Below are positions 44,595 through 53,580 of a stretch of 64,000 bases of DNA, piece by piece. The translations under genes and the position numbers were made by a program. The notes under the pieces are model-generated. The model had not been told where the DNA came from and did not search any database. It saw only the letters and a list, made by a program, of their open reading frames with translations. This DNA comes from Salidesulfovibrio onnuriiensis (GTDB lineage: Bacteria; Desulfobacterota; Desulfovibrionia; Desulfovibrionales; Desulfovibrionaceae), in the NCBI RefSeq assembly GCF_008001235.1, contig NZ_CP040751.1, positions 62,001-126,000 on the forward strand, read 5' to 3'. Within the stretch, counting starts at the first letter, position 1. Each line of letters opens with the position of its first letter.

Positions 44595-46450
44595 ATGAGG
44601 ATTCTAGAAAAGCTTCAGAAGCTCGGCCGGGCGCTCATGCTGCCCATCGCGGTGCTTCCCGTTGCGGCGCTCATGCTGCGCCTGGGGCTGGGGACCTGCT
44701 GGACATGCCTTTCGTGTTCCAGGCCGGTAACGCCATTTTCAGCAACCTGCCGCTCATCTTCGGCATCGGCGTGGCCGTGGGCCTGTCCAAGGACAACGCC
44801 GGGGCAGCGGCCCTGGCCGGCGGCGTGGGCTATCTGGTCTTCACCGCGGCCATCGGCAGCCTGAACGACAAGATCGACATGGGCGTGCTGTCCGGTATCA
44901 TCATGGGCATCACCGCGGGCATCATGTACAACAAGTTCAACCGCGTGAAGCTGGTTGACTGGCTGGCCTTCTTCGGCGGCAAGCGTTTCGTGCCCATCGT
45001 CACGTCCGGCTGCGCCCTGGTGCTGGCATTCGCCTTCAGCTTCATCTGGCCCCCGGTCCAGGCCGGCATCAACGCCGTCGCCAACTGGATCATCGGTTCC
45101 GGCGAGCTGGGCACCTTTGTCTACGGCACCATGAACCGCCTGCTCATCCCCACGGGCCTGCACCACATCCTCAACAACATGGTCTGGTTCCAGTTCGGTG
45201 AATTCACCAACGCCGCAGGCGAGATCGTGCGCGGCGACCTGCACCGCTTCTTTGCGGGCGACCCGACTGCGGGCAACTTCATGGCCGGTTTCTTCCCGGT
45301 GATGATGTTCGGCCTTCCGGCTGCCTGTCTGGCCATGTTTACCACCGCGCGCAAGGACAAGCGCGCCATGGTCGGCGGCGTGCTCTTCTCCGTGGCCTTC
45401 ACCGCGTTCCTCACCGGCGTGACCGAGCCCGTGGAATACCTGTTCATGTTCCTGGCTCCGGCCCTGTACGGTCTGCACGCAATTCTCACCGGCATCTCCC
45501 TGGCCGTGTGCACGGCCATGGGCGTCAAGATGGGCTTCGGCTTCTCGGCCGGCGCCATCGACTACGTGCTCAACTACGGCCTGGGCACCAACGTGATGAT
45601 GCTCCTGGTCATCGGCGCGGCCTATTTCGCGCTCTACTACTTTGTCTTTGTATTCGCCATCAAGGCCTTCAACCTGCAGACCCCGGGCCGTGAGGACGAG
45701 GACGCCGACGCGGCCGTGGCCTCCACCGGCGACAAGGAAATCGCCGTGCTGGCCAAGGAATGCGCCGCGGCCCTGGGCGGACTCGCCAACCTGGAATCAG
45801 TGGACTCCTGCATCACCCGCCTGCGCCTGACCGTTCACAACCCCGCAAAGGTGGACGAGGTCCAGCTCAAGCGCCTGGGCGCCAAGGGCGTGGTCAAGGT
45901 CGGCGAAAAGGGCGTGCAGGTGGTGCTGGGCACCCATGCCGAACTGGTTGCCGAATCGATCCGCGACCTGGGCAAGGGCGCCCCTTCCGGCAACGGCGTC
46001 ATGAAACTGCTCGCACCGGTTGACGGCGAGATCGTTCCCATCGAAAATACCCCGGACCCGGTCTTTGCGGAAAAAACCGTGGGCGACGGCGTGGCCATCG
46101 TTCCCACCGGCGACAAGATGGTGGCTCCGGCGGACGGAACCATCGGCAAGATATTCGAAACCAACCACGCCTTCAGCATGATCACGGACGGCGGCCTGGA
46201 AGTGTTCGTTCACTTCGGCATCGACACCGTGGAGCTGAAGGGCGAAGGGTTCACCCGCCTGGCCGAGCCCGGCGCAAAGGTCAGCAAGGGCGATCCCATC
46301 ATCGGATTCGACCTGGCCCTGCTCAAGGAAAAGGCCAAGTCCGTGATCACCCCGGTGGTGGTTTCCAACTGCGAGGACTTCGGTGAAATGACCAAGGCGA
46401 CCGGCAAGGTGCGTGCTGGAATGAGCACCATCCTGGCCGTGGAAAAGTAG
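44595..46450 (+). CDS. nagE: PTS N-acetylglucosamine transporter EIICBA (NagE), reading frame broken near its start
   Basis: Residues 1-33 (MRILEKLQKLGRALMLPIAV...) are encoded in one frame from the ATG at 44595, with GAGGAGAGG upstream. The rest, from DLLDMPFVFQAG on, is in the -1 frame, so one base is missing in the run TGGGGACC at 44690-44695, or the ribosome slips back there. Domains: IIC (about 1-375), IIB with the phospho-Cys in VDSCITRL, and IIA with the phospho-His in VHFGIDTVEL. It imports and phosphorylates GlcNAc for NagA and NagB. It would be about 618 residues if read as one protein. Confidence 0.85.
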
Positions 46451-46491
46451 ACAACGATTCAACGTCGAAACAACGATTTAATGATCATAGA

Positions 46492-46514
46492 GGGGGCCGG
46501 CTTGTCCGGCCCCC
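46492..46514 (+). other. Strong stem-loop between nagE and ptsH
   Basis: Nine-bp GC stem GGGGGCCGG/CCGGCCCCC with a 5-base loop, and no T-run after it. It is a likely mRNA-stabilising or processing hairpin or a partial terminator separating nagE from ptsHI. Confidence 0.6.
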
Positions 46515-46534
46515 GGGATTCAAGGTGATTTTCA

Positions 46535-46783
46535 ATGGCATCCAATACCGTTACCATCCAGACCGAAAACGGCCTGCACACCCGTCCGGCCGCAGAATTC
46601 GTCAAGCTTGCAAAGAGCTTTGACAGCGACATAACCATCCGCGTGGGCGACAAGGACGCCAGCGCCAAGAGCCTGTTCAAGCTCCAGCTGCTGGGCATGT
46701 CCAAGGGCTCCGAACTGCATATCGAATCCAGCGACCAGTCCGCTGTGGACGCCCTGTGCGATTTCGTGGCCAACCTGGACTAG
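46535..46783 (+). CDS. ptsH: Phosphocarrier protein HPr
   Basis: 82 residues. The phospho-His lies in NGLHTRPAAEF (His15 position) and the serine site is in AKSLFKLQLLGM (Ser46). It passes phosphate from enzyme I to NagE. The sequence looks close to enteric HPr in these two blocks. It is 84 bases downstream of nagE and 15 bases before ptsI. Confidence 0.96.
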   Translation: MASNTVTIQTENGLHTRPAAEFVKLAKSFDSDITIRVGDKDASAKSLFKLQLLGMSKGSELHIESSDQSAVDALCDFVANLD

Positions 46784-46798
46784 ACAGCGGTACGCGTC

Positions 46799-48523
46799 AT
46801 GACGACTACACTCACAGGCATCGCCGTTTCCCCCGGTCTGGCCACGGCCCCGGCCCTGGTGCTCCGCACCCAGGCCCCGGCCTTTGACCGCTCCCCCATC
46901 CCCGAAGGCTCGGCCAACAGGGAGCTGGCGCGGCTCAAGGCAGCCATGGCCGCCTCGGCCGAGCAGCTCACCTCCATCATGGAGCGTGTGCGCGTCAAGA
47001 TGGGCGAGGAACAGGCCGCCATCTTCGAGGGCCATCTCATGATCCTCGAGGACGAGGAACTGGCCGAAGCCCTGGAGGAAAAGATCCGGGACCAGCGGCA
47101 CAACGCCCCGGCGGCCGTGGAAGCGGTCTGCGAGGAACACGCCACGGCCCTGGAACAACTGGACGATGAATATCTCCGCGCCCGCGCCGTCGACATGCGC
47201 GACATGTCCCGGCGCGTGGTGCTCAACTGTCTGGGCATCGTGCCCACCAGCCTGAGCACCATCGACACCGAAGTGGTGCTGGTGGCCGACGACCTGACCC
47301 CGTCCCAGACCGCGGTCCTGGACCCGGCCATGGTCAGGGCCATCATCACGGAGAAAGGCAACCGCACCTCCCACACGGCCATCATGGCCGCCTCCATGGA
47401 GATTCCGGCCATTGTCGGCACTCCGGCCGCGCTCTCCAGCATCAGCGACGGCGACATGGTGGCCGTGGATGCGGAGGCCAATGTCATTCTCGTGAACCCG
47501 TCCGGCGAGGAGCTGCAGGCCTTTGACGAGCGCCGCGCCTCCTTTGAAAGGGAACGGGAGGAGCTGGCCGCCCTGCGCGACCTGCCCGCCGTGACCACGG
47601 ATGGGGTGCGCATCAAGCTGGCCGCCAACGTGGGCTCGCCCGAAGACGCCGCGCCCGCTGCCGCCAAGGGAGCCGAAGGCGTGGGCCTCTACCGCGTGGA
47701 GTTCCTGTTCATGGAACGCACGGAAAGCCCCAGCGAGGAAGAACAGTACAAGGCCTTCAAATCCGTGGTGGAGACCATGGGAGACCATCCCGTGGTCATC
47801 CGCACGCTGGATGTGGGCGGCGACAAGGATCTGCCATACATGGCCCTGCCCCACGAGGAAAACCCCTTCCTGGGCTGCAGGGGCATCCGGCTCTGCTTCG
47901 AGCGCACCAAGGTCTTCCAGACCCAGCTCCGCGCCATGCTGCGGGCGGGGATGCACGGCAACGTGCGCATCATGGTGCCCATGATCGCATCGCTGGACGA
48001 AGTGCGCGCCTTCAAAGAGGCCCTGGCCCAAGCCGCGGCCTCTCTGGAGGCGGAAGGCGTGGAATACGCCAGGGACCTGCCCCTTGGCATCATGGTGGAA
48101 ACGCCCGCGGCAGCGCTGCTGGCTCACCTCTTCGCCAAGGAAGTGGACTTCTTCAGCATCGGCACCAACGACCTGACCCAGTACACCCTGGCGGTCGACC
48201 GCATGAACACGCGCATCGCCGACCTGTATGAGCCCCTGTCCCCGGCCGTGCTCCAGGCCATCAAGCTGGCGGCCGACGCCGCGCGCCAGGAAGGCAAGGG
48301 CATCTGTGTCTGCGGGCAGATGGCGGGAGAGGTCGCTTCGGCCCTGCTGCTCATCGGCATGGGCGTCCACGAACTGAGCATGAGCGCGGTGCACATTCCC
48401 CGCATCAAGAAGGCCGTGCGCGAGCACAGCAGCGAGGAACTGCAACAGCTGGCCGAAACCATTCTGGCCCTGCCCACGGCGGCGGAGGTCAAGGCCGCGC
48501 TGGACAAGCTGCTCAACAAATAG
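46799..48523 (+). CDS. ptsI: Phosphoenolpyruvate--protein phosphotransferase (enzyme I)
   Basis: 574 residues, full length. The active His is in GNRTSHTAIMA; the C-terminal PEP-binding domain has RTLDVGGDKDLPY, GCRGIRL, MVPMI, GTNDLTQYTLAVDR and CGQMAGE. It takes phosphate from PEP and gives it to HPr. With nagE and ptsH it makes the PTS chain for GlcNAc self-contained in this locus. Confidence 0.96.
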   Translation: MTTTLTGIAVSPGLATAPALVLRTQAPAFDRSPIPEGSANRELARLKAAMAASAEQLTSIMERVRVKMGEEQAAIFEGHLMILEDEELAEALEEKIRDQRHNAPAAVEAVCEEHATALEQLDDEYLRARAVDMRDMSRRVVLNCLGIVPTSLSTIDTEVVLVADDLTPSQTAVLDPAMVRAIITEKGNRTSHTAIMAASMEIPAIVGTPAALSSISDGDMVAVDAEANVILVNPSGEELQAFDERRASFEREREELAALRDLPAVTTDGVRIKLAANVGSPEDAAPAAAKGAEGVGLYRVEFLFMERTESPSEEEQYKAFKSVVETMGDHPVVIRTLDVGGDKDLPYMALPHEENPFLGCRGIRLCFERTKVFQTQLRAMLRAGMHGNVRIMVPMIASLDEVRAFKEALAQAAASLEAEGVEYARDLPLGIMVETPAAALLAHLFAKEVDFFSIGTNDLTQYTLAVDRMNTRIADLYEPLSPAVLQAIKLAADAARQEGKGICVCGQMAGEVASALLLIGMGVHELSMSAVHIPRIKKAVREHSSEELQQLAETILALPTAAEVKAALDKLLNK

Positions 48524-48545
48524 AACAATCCACACGCGACATAAG

Positions 48546-48588
48546 AACAGGCCCCGATGCGTTCCACGCGGACGCATCGGGGCCTGTT
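48546..48588. terminator. Bidirectional terminator between ptsI and the ROK regulator
   Basis: Perfect 17-bp stem (AACAGGCCCCGATGCGT and its complement) with a 9-base loop. A T-run follows on the plus strand and a shorter one on the minus strand, so it can end both convergent units. Confidence 0.85.
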
Positions 48589-48609
48589 TGCCTGTATCGG
48601 CAAAAATCC

Positions 48610-49830
48610 CTATTCGACGAGATGGATGTTGCAGTTCTGATGCAACTGCTGCAGGACCAGCGCGCCTGCCCCGCGTGCATAGTTCTCGGCCTGCCAGGGC
48701 TGGATGATCAGTTCGGGCATGCTGCCGAAAACCTCGCAGCGCCGTTCCTTCATGGCCCGGACCAGGGGTTCGAAAAGCATGTCCTTGGCCAGGTAGCCCT
48801 TGCCGGTGATGACCACCTTTTCCGGGTCCAGGAGCCGGGTCAGGTCGGAAATGCGGTAACCGATGACCTTGCCCGCCCTGCGGATGATCTCCTCCAGGGA
48901 GGGTTCGCCAGCCTTGGCCGCATCCACGACGTCCTCCAGGGTGATCTCCTCGGCCTTCTTGCCCATCTCCCAGATGCCCTGCTTCACCAGCTTGCGGGCG
49001 TCACGCATGATGGAATAGGTGGAGGCCACTGCCTCCAGGCAGCCGTTCAGGCCGCAGCGGCAGGCCGTACCCTTGGAACTGCCCCGGATGTGGCCCAGTT
49101 CCCCGGCCATGCCCTTGTGCCCGCGCACCAGGCGGCCGTCGGCAAAGATGCCCAGGCCCACGCCATGTTCCAGGGTAACCACCAGAAAATCGTCGCAGCC
49201 GCGCGCCTCGCCGAACCAGTGCTCATAGATGGCCAGGGCGTTGGAGCTGTTCTCGATAAAGGTCTCGAAGCCGGTGCGTTTTTCCACCAGTTCACGGAAG
49301 GGCACGTTCGACCAGTTGAAGCCCTGGTTGAAGCCCGGATGAAAATGGACCACACCGGTGTGGGCGTTGACCAGGCCGGGAATGCCCAGGCCCAGGCCGG
49401 AAATGTCGTCGGGCAGGAAGCCGTGGCTGATGCAGCAGGCGCGCACGGACTCGGCCACGCGGTCGGCCACCTGCACCGGGTCGGTGACGTCCGCCTCCAG
49501 AGGCAGTTCATGGGAGGCCAGCACGCGGGCCTCCAGGTTGATGACCACCACGCTGATGCGGTCCGAGGACACATAGACCCCGGCCACGAAGGCGCCGTCC
49601 GGATTGAGTGCCAGAAGCACGGGAGGACGGCCCGTGGTGGTGCCCAGGGCCTCCTTCTCGAAAATCAGGTTGTCCTTGATGAGCTCGGCGGTGATGGCCG
49701 TGACCGTGGCCTGGCTCAATCCGGTCTGGGCGGCGATATCACGGCGGGAAATGGTCCCGGCCAGCCGAATGGTCCGAAGCACGTTGCAGCGGTTCATGGC
49801 CCGCATGAGATCTCTGTTGGCTGCTGGCAT
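48610..49830 (-). CDS. ROK family transcriptional regulator (NagC/XylR-like)
   Basis: 406 residues from the Met at 49830. An N-terminal helix-turn-helix (ISRRDIAAQTGLSQATVTAIT) is followed by a ROK sugar-kinase-like domain with the zinc motif CRCGLNGCLE, GLGIPGLV and DFLVVTLEHGVG. ROK repressors of the NagC type bind GlcNAc-6-P and control nag genes. A GTG at 49863 that overlaps the cysC stop is a possible alternative start. It most likely regulates the adjacent nag/pts genes. Confidence 0.87.
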   Translation of the reverse strand: MPAANRDLMRAMNRCNVLRTIRLAGTISRRDIAAQTGLSQATVTAITAELIKDNLIFEKEALGTTTGRPPVLLALNPDGAFVAGVYVSSDRISVVVINLEARVLASHELPLEADVTDPVQVADRVAESVRACCISHGFLPDDISGLGLGIPGLVNAHTGVVHFHPGFNQGFNWSNVPFRELVEKRTGFETFIENSSNALAIYEHWFGEARGCDDFLVVTLEHGVGLGIFADGRLVRGHKGMAGELGHIRGSSKGTACRCGLNGCLEAVASTYSIMRDARKLVKQGIWEMGKKAEEITLEDVVDAAKAGEPSLEEIIRRAGKVIGYRISDLTRLLDPEKVVITGKGYLAKDMLFEPLVRAMKERRCEVFGSMPELIIQPWQAENYARGAGALVLQQLHQNCNIHLVE

Positions 49831-49862
49831 GGCTTGCTCTTTCCAGTTCCAGGTGGTTGTCA

Positions 49863-50465
49863 CTAACGGCCGACCCTGCTGATGACGAAATCGAAAACCG
49901 CCTGAACCGAATCCTCCACGGCCATCCCGGCGGTCTCCATGCGAAATTCGGGTGCGGCCGGTTCCTCATAGGGGGCGGAAATTCCCGTGTAGTTCTTGAT
50001 CTTCCCCTCGCGGGCCATCTTGTAATACCCCTTGGCGTCCCGCTCCTCGCAGACCTCCACTGGGCACTGCACATATATCTCGTGAAAATCATCCGCGCCG
50101 ACAATATTCCTGGCCTTGGTCCTGTCCGCCGCGAGCGGGGAAATGAAGGCGCACAGGCAAATGGTGCCGTTTTCCACAAACAGCTTGGCAACCTCGGCAA
50201 TACGGCGCAGGTTCTCGGCCCGGCCCTCGGGGGAAAAGCTCAGGTCGCCGCACAGGCCGTGGCGCACATTGTCGCCGTCAAAGACCACGCACTTGAGTCC
50301 CTGGTCGAAAAGCCTCTTTTCCACGCCGTGGGCAATGGTGGATTTCCCAGAGCCGGAAAGCCCGGTAAACCAGAAGACCGCACTTTTATGGAGATTCTGT
50401 TCCTCCCGGTCCGCCCGGCAGACCTCACCGCGAAAACAACAGATATTCTGTTCTGACTTTTTCAT
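49863..50465 (-). CDS. cysC: Adenylylsulfate kinase
   Basis: 200 residues. P-loop GLSGSGKST near residue 35 and the APS-kinase core FDGDNVRHGL...RIAEVAKL, CAFISPLAADR and DFHEIYVQCPVEVC. It phosphorylates APS to PAPS. A sulfate respirer does not need PAPS for respiration, so a sulfate donor for sulfated glycans or small molecules is likely. It is the last gene of the second glycan operon, 14 bases after the ABC exporter. No sulfotransferase is visible in the window. Confidence 0.93.
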   Translation of the reverse strand: MKKSEQNICCFRGEVCRADREEQNLHKSAVFWFTGLSGSGKSTIAHGVEKRLFDQGLKCVVFDGDNVRHGLCGDLSFSPEGRAENLRRIAEVAKLFVENGTICLCAFISPLAADRTKARNIVGADDFHEIYVQCPVEVCEERDAKGYYKMAREGKIKNYTGISAPYEEPAAPEFRMETAGMAVEDSVQAVFDFVISRVGR

Positions 50466-50479
50466 TATTTTCCCTGTCC

Positions 50480-52273
50480 CTAGGATTCACAGGCCCCGGA
50501 GTCTTCCCCGGCTTCCCGGAACTGCATGGAATACAGCTTATCGTACAATTCGCATCGCCCCAGCAATTCCTCATGGCTGCCCACATCCACGATCTCGCCC
50601 TGCTGCATGACCACGATGCGGTCCGCATTGATGACCGTGGAAAGCCGGTGCGCGATGACAATGCTGGTGCGGGACTTCATGAGGTTGTCCAGGGCCTTCT
50701 GCACAATGCGCTCGGACTCTGTGTCCAGGGCGCTGGTGGCCTCGTCAAGGATCAGCAACTGCGGATTCTTGAACAGGGCGCGGGCAATGGTGAGGCGCTG
50801 CTTCTGGCCACCGGAAAGGCGCGTTCCCCGCTCTCCCACAACCGTATCATACCCTTCCGGCAAATTTTCAATAAATTCATGCGCATACGCAGCCTTGGCC
50901 GCAAGCGCCACCGCTTCCCGATCGATGTCGTCGTGACCATAGGCAATATTCTGCGCAACCGAGGAATTGAACAGAAAGGTATCCTGGGAAACCATGCCCA
51001 TACCCAGACGCAGCTTACCGAGATCATACTGCCCCAACTCGATTCCGTTGAGCCGCAGGGAGCCTTCCTGCACGTCGTAGAAACGCGGAATCAGATTGGC
51101 CAGGGTGGTCTTGCCCGACCCGCTTGGCCCCACCAGGGCCACACATTCGCCCCGCCGGATAGTCAGGTTGAAATCCTTGAGAACCGGAGAGATGCATGAT
51201 TCGTAGCTGAAGGTGATATTTCCGATCTCCAGGGACTCAAATTCCTCGGGGAAGGGAAGAACGCCGCCCGACTCCACCTTGACGTTCGGGTCGTCCAGCA
51301 AACCGAAGACGCGCTCTGCGCAGGCCAACGACTTCTGGATCATGCGGTTGGAGTTGTCCAGCTTCTTGACTGGCTCATACAAGACGGCCAAACCCACGAT
51401 AAAGGAAAACAGGGTACCCGGGGTCATGGAGCCCTCAACCACCTGGAGGCCGCCGTACCAGATCACGAGACTGATGCCCAGGCCGCTGATGAGTTCCATC
51501 ATTCGCGAGGAAGCTTCGCTGGCCAGCACCTGTTTCTTCGAGATGGTCACTATCTCCGCGGAATGCCCCTTGAAACCGCTGCTTTCCCGCTTTTCGGTAT
51601 TGAAGGTCTTGATGACCCGTATCCCGGACAAAGTCTCCTGTACCACGGAATTGATCTCCGCAGCCTGAACCGCCAAACGTCTGCCGAGCTTCCGCAACCT
51701 CTTGCCGAAGTAAATGAACGGATAAATGACAACCGGCAGAACGATCAGAGCCCAAAAGGCCAAGTGGACGTCCTGGTAGACGACCACCCCGATGACGAAA
51801 ATCAGCTTGAGAACTTCCCGCACGATCATCACCATATGCGGCACCGATTCCCGGATGCCGGCGACATCACCCAGGATGCGGGACATGAGCACACCGACAC
51901 GGCTTGCCTCGAAATACTTGAACGGCAAGGCCACCACCTTTGCGAACAGGTCGTTGCGCAGCTGTTCAAGCACCCGGTAGCCCGCTATGCACATGAGATA
52001 GTTCTGAATAAAACGGACATTGCTTTTCACAAAGACAATGCCGAATGCCACGATGGGAATGATCAGCAGCATCTGACTGTCTTTGCTTATGAAAATCTCG
52101 TCGATGGCCGGCTTGACAATGTACACGAGTGCGCCATCACAGGCGCTGTAAAAGGAGGACATCGCCAGGGAGATGAGCACGTACCACTTGTAGGGCTTGA
52201 AATATTCCCAGCAACGCCGAAGAAGATACTTGCTGGAAAAAAGATGTATGTTGTCCAGATTTGTGTGAGACAT
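50480..52273 (-). CDS. ABC exporter (MsbA-like lipid A/lipid-glycan flippase)
   Basis: 597 residues. Six membrane spans in residues about 25-320, then the ATPase with Walker A GPSGSGKTT, signature LSGGQKQR, Walker B LLILDEATSALD and H-loop IAHRLST. This is the arrangement of MsbA. It flips lipid A or lipid-linked glycans across the inner membrane. It is the second MsbA-type exporter in the window. A 96-base gap separates it from the upstream glycosyltransferase. Confidence 0.92.
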   Translation of the reverse strand: MSHTNLDNIHLFSSKYLLRRCWEYFKPYKWYVLISLAMSSFYSACDGALVYIVKPAIDEIFISKDSQMLLIIPIVAFGIVFVKSNVRFIQNYLMCIAGYRVLEQLRNDLFAKVVALPFKYFEASRVGVLMSRILGDVAGIRESVPHMVMIVREVLKLIFVIGVVVYQDVHLAFWALIVLPVVIYPFIYFGKRLRKLGRRLAVQAAEINSVVQETLSGIRVIKTFNTEKRESSGFKGHSAEIVTISKKQVLASEASSRMMELISGLGISLVIWYGGLQVVEGSMTPGTLFSFIVGLAVLYEPVKKLDNSNRMIQKSLACAERVFGLLDDPNVKVESGGVLPFPEEFESLEIGNITFSYESCISPVLKDFNLTIRRGECVALVGPSGSGKTTLANLIPRFYDVQEGSLRLNGIELGQYDLGKLRLGMGMVSQDTFLFNSSVAQNIAYGHDDIDREAVALAAKAAYAHEFIENLPEGYDTVVGERGTRLSGGQKQRLTIARALFKNPQLLILDEATSALDTESERIVQKALDNLMKSRTSIVIAHRLSTVINADRIVVMQQGEIVDVGSHEELLGRCELYDKLYSMQFREAGEDSGACES

Positions 52274-52369
52274 ATATATGGTGGGTTAATTGATATCAAA
52301 ATCCGCCTGCGCCGTTTCCAGGGCACAGGCGATGGGAGTATGCCGAATCGCGCCGAAAGCGTCCAGTCG

Positions 52370-53548
52370 TTATTCCCGGCGGTTCAAAACGTCCCGCATG
52401 AAATCGAGACAGTCCTTTGCCCGCTGTTTCCATGTATGGGCAATTGCCTCTTCCCGGCAATTACTCTGCAGGCTGCGGGCAAGCCCCTGGCTGCCCGCGA
52501 GGCGCTCCACGGCCCGGGCAAGGGCCCTCGGGGCCGTGTCTTCGGCAAAGACCGCATTTTTCCCGTCCTCCAGCACCGCGCTGATGGCCGGAACCGGGGT
52601 GACCACCATGGGCAGCCCGAGGCCCATGGCTTCGTATAGTTTGATGGGAGAAAAAAACTCCGCCCTGGAATTCTGCGGGATAACGAAAATATGGCAATTC
52701 CGCAGCCGCGCGGCCAGTTCAACCGGCGAAAGGTGTCCGAAAAACTCGATACGGCCCCTTCCTCCCGGGATCCCGGCCGCCATTGTCCGCAGCCGTGTCA
52801 GCTCCTCGCCGGGATTGCCACCCATGACCAGCAGCCGAAAACGCTCGGGCAGGTGGCGCATGGCCTCCACCAGATCGTGAATGCCCTTGGCCTCATAGAG
52901 GCTGCCCGCATAGGCCAGATTCACCTGTCCGGACAAGTCAACATCGGGCACCGGCGAAAAGATCTGTTCATTGAACCCCATGGGAGCGGAAAACACCGGA
53001 ACGTCCGGTGCGTAAAACGCCTCGAGATCGTCCGCAAGCAATGGACTGATGACCACCACGCCGTCGAGCTGATCCAGCAGTTCAAGCTCAAGCCTTCTGA
53101 ACCGCTCCTCCCGGCCCGTGCCGTTTCGGCGGTGCTGCTCGGCCAGGATCTCGTGCATCTCGAAGAACAGGGGGCGCTTCAAACCGAAACGCCTTTTGAG
53201 GCGTGCCAGCATCAGGGCTTCCTTGATGTCCCGGGAATAAAAGACCGTTCCCGGCCCCGCCGCAAACCAGGCGGCGGCCATCTTGGCTCGGAAATTCACG
53301 CCATAGATTCCCTTGTGCCCGCCATAAAGGGATTTCAGATTCAATGCATCGACGGGCACAAGTCCATAGGCATTTTCCAATTCCCGGCGATACGCGGCGT
53401 GATCCCGCTGTCCCTTGAAACCCGGAAACAGGGTGGTACGCACCCCGGCCGAAGCAAAGGCGTAAGCCATGGTCAAGGACTGAAGCGAATTGGCCGCCCG
53501 CGAGGGAAGGATGAACTTCTTGGCGAAATAAAGCTGTTTGATATGCAT
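52370..53548 (-). CDS. Glycosyltransferase, GT4 type
   Basis: 392 residues from the Met at 53548 (weak ribosome-binding site). The N-half begins KQLYFAKKFILPS-like and has FPGFKGQRDHAAY; the C-half carries LAYAGSLYEAKGIHDL, RLLVMGGN and the IKLYEAMGLGLP acceptor motif, in which an E is followed by the usual GLP turn. It probably adds a sugar to the same glycan as the heptosyltransferase upstream. A longer frame overlapping the GT9 gene is rejected. Confidence 0.85.
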   Translation of the reverse strand: MHIKQLYFAKKFILPSRAANSLQSLTMAYAFASAGVRTTLFPGFKGQRDHAAYRRELENAYGLVPVDALNLKSLYGGHKGIYGVNFRAKMAAAWFAAGPGTVFYSRDIKEALMLARLKRRFGLKRPLFFEMHEILAEQHRRNGTGREERFRRLELELLDQLDGVVVISPLLADDLEAFYAPDVPVFSAPMGFNEQIFSPVPDVDLSGQVNLAYAGSLYEAKGIHDLVEAMRHLPERFRLLVMGGNPGEELTRLRTMAAGIPGGRGRIEFFGHLSPVELAARLRNCHIFVIPQNSRAEFFSPIKLYEAMGLGLPMVVTPVPAISAVLEDGKNAVFAEDTAPRALARAVERLAGSQGLARSLQSNCREEAIAHTWKQRAKDCLDFMRDVLNRRE

Positions 53549-53580
53549 GACGATGCGGGACAATACCCCGGCGGCGGGAC

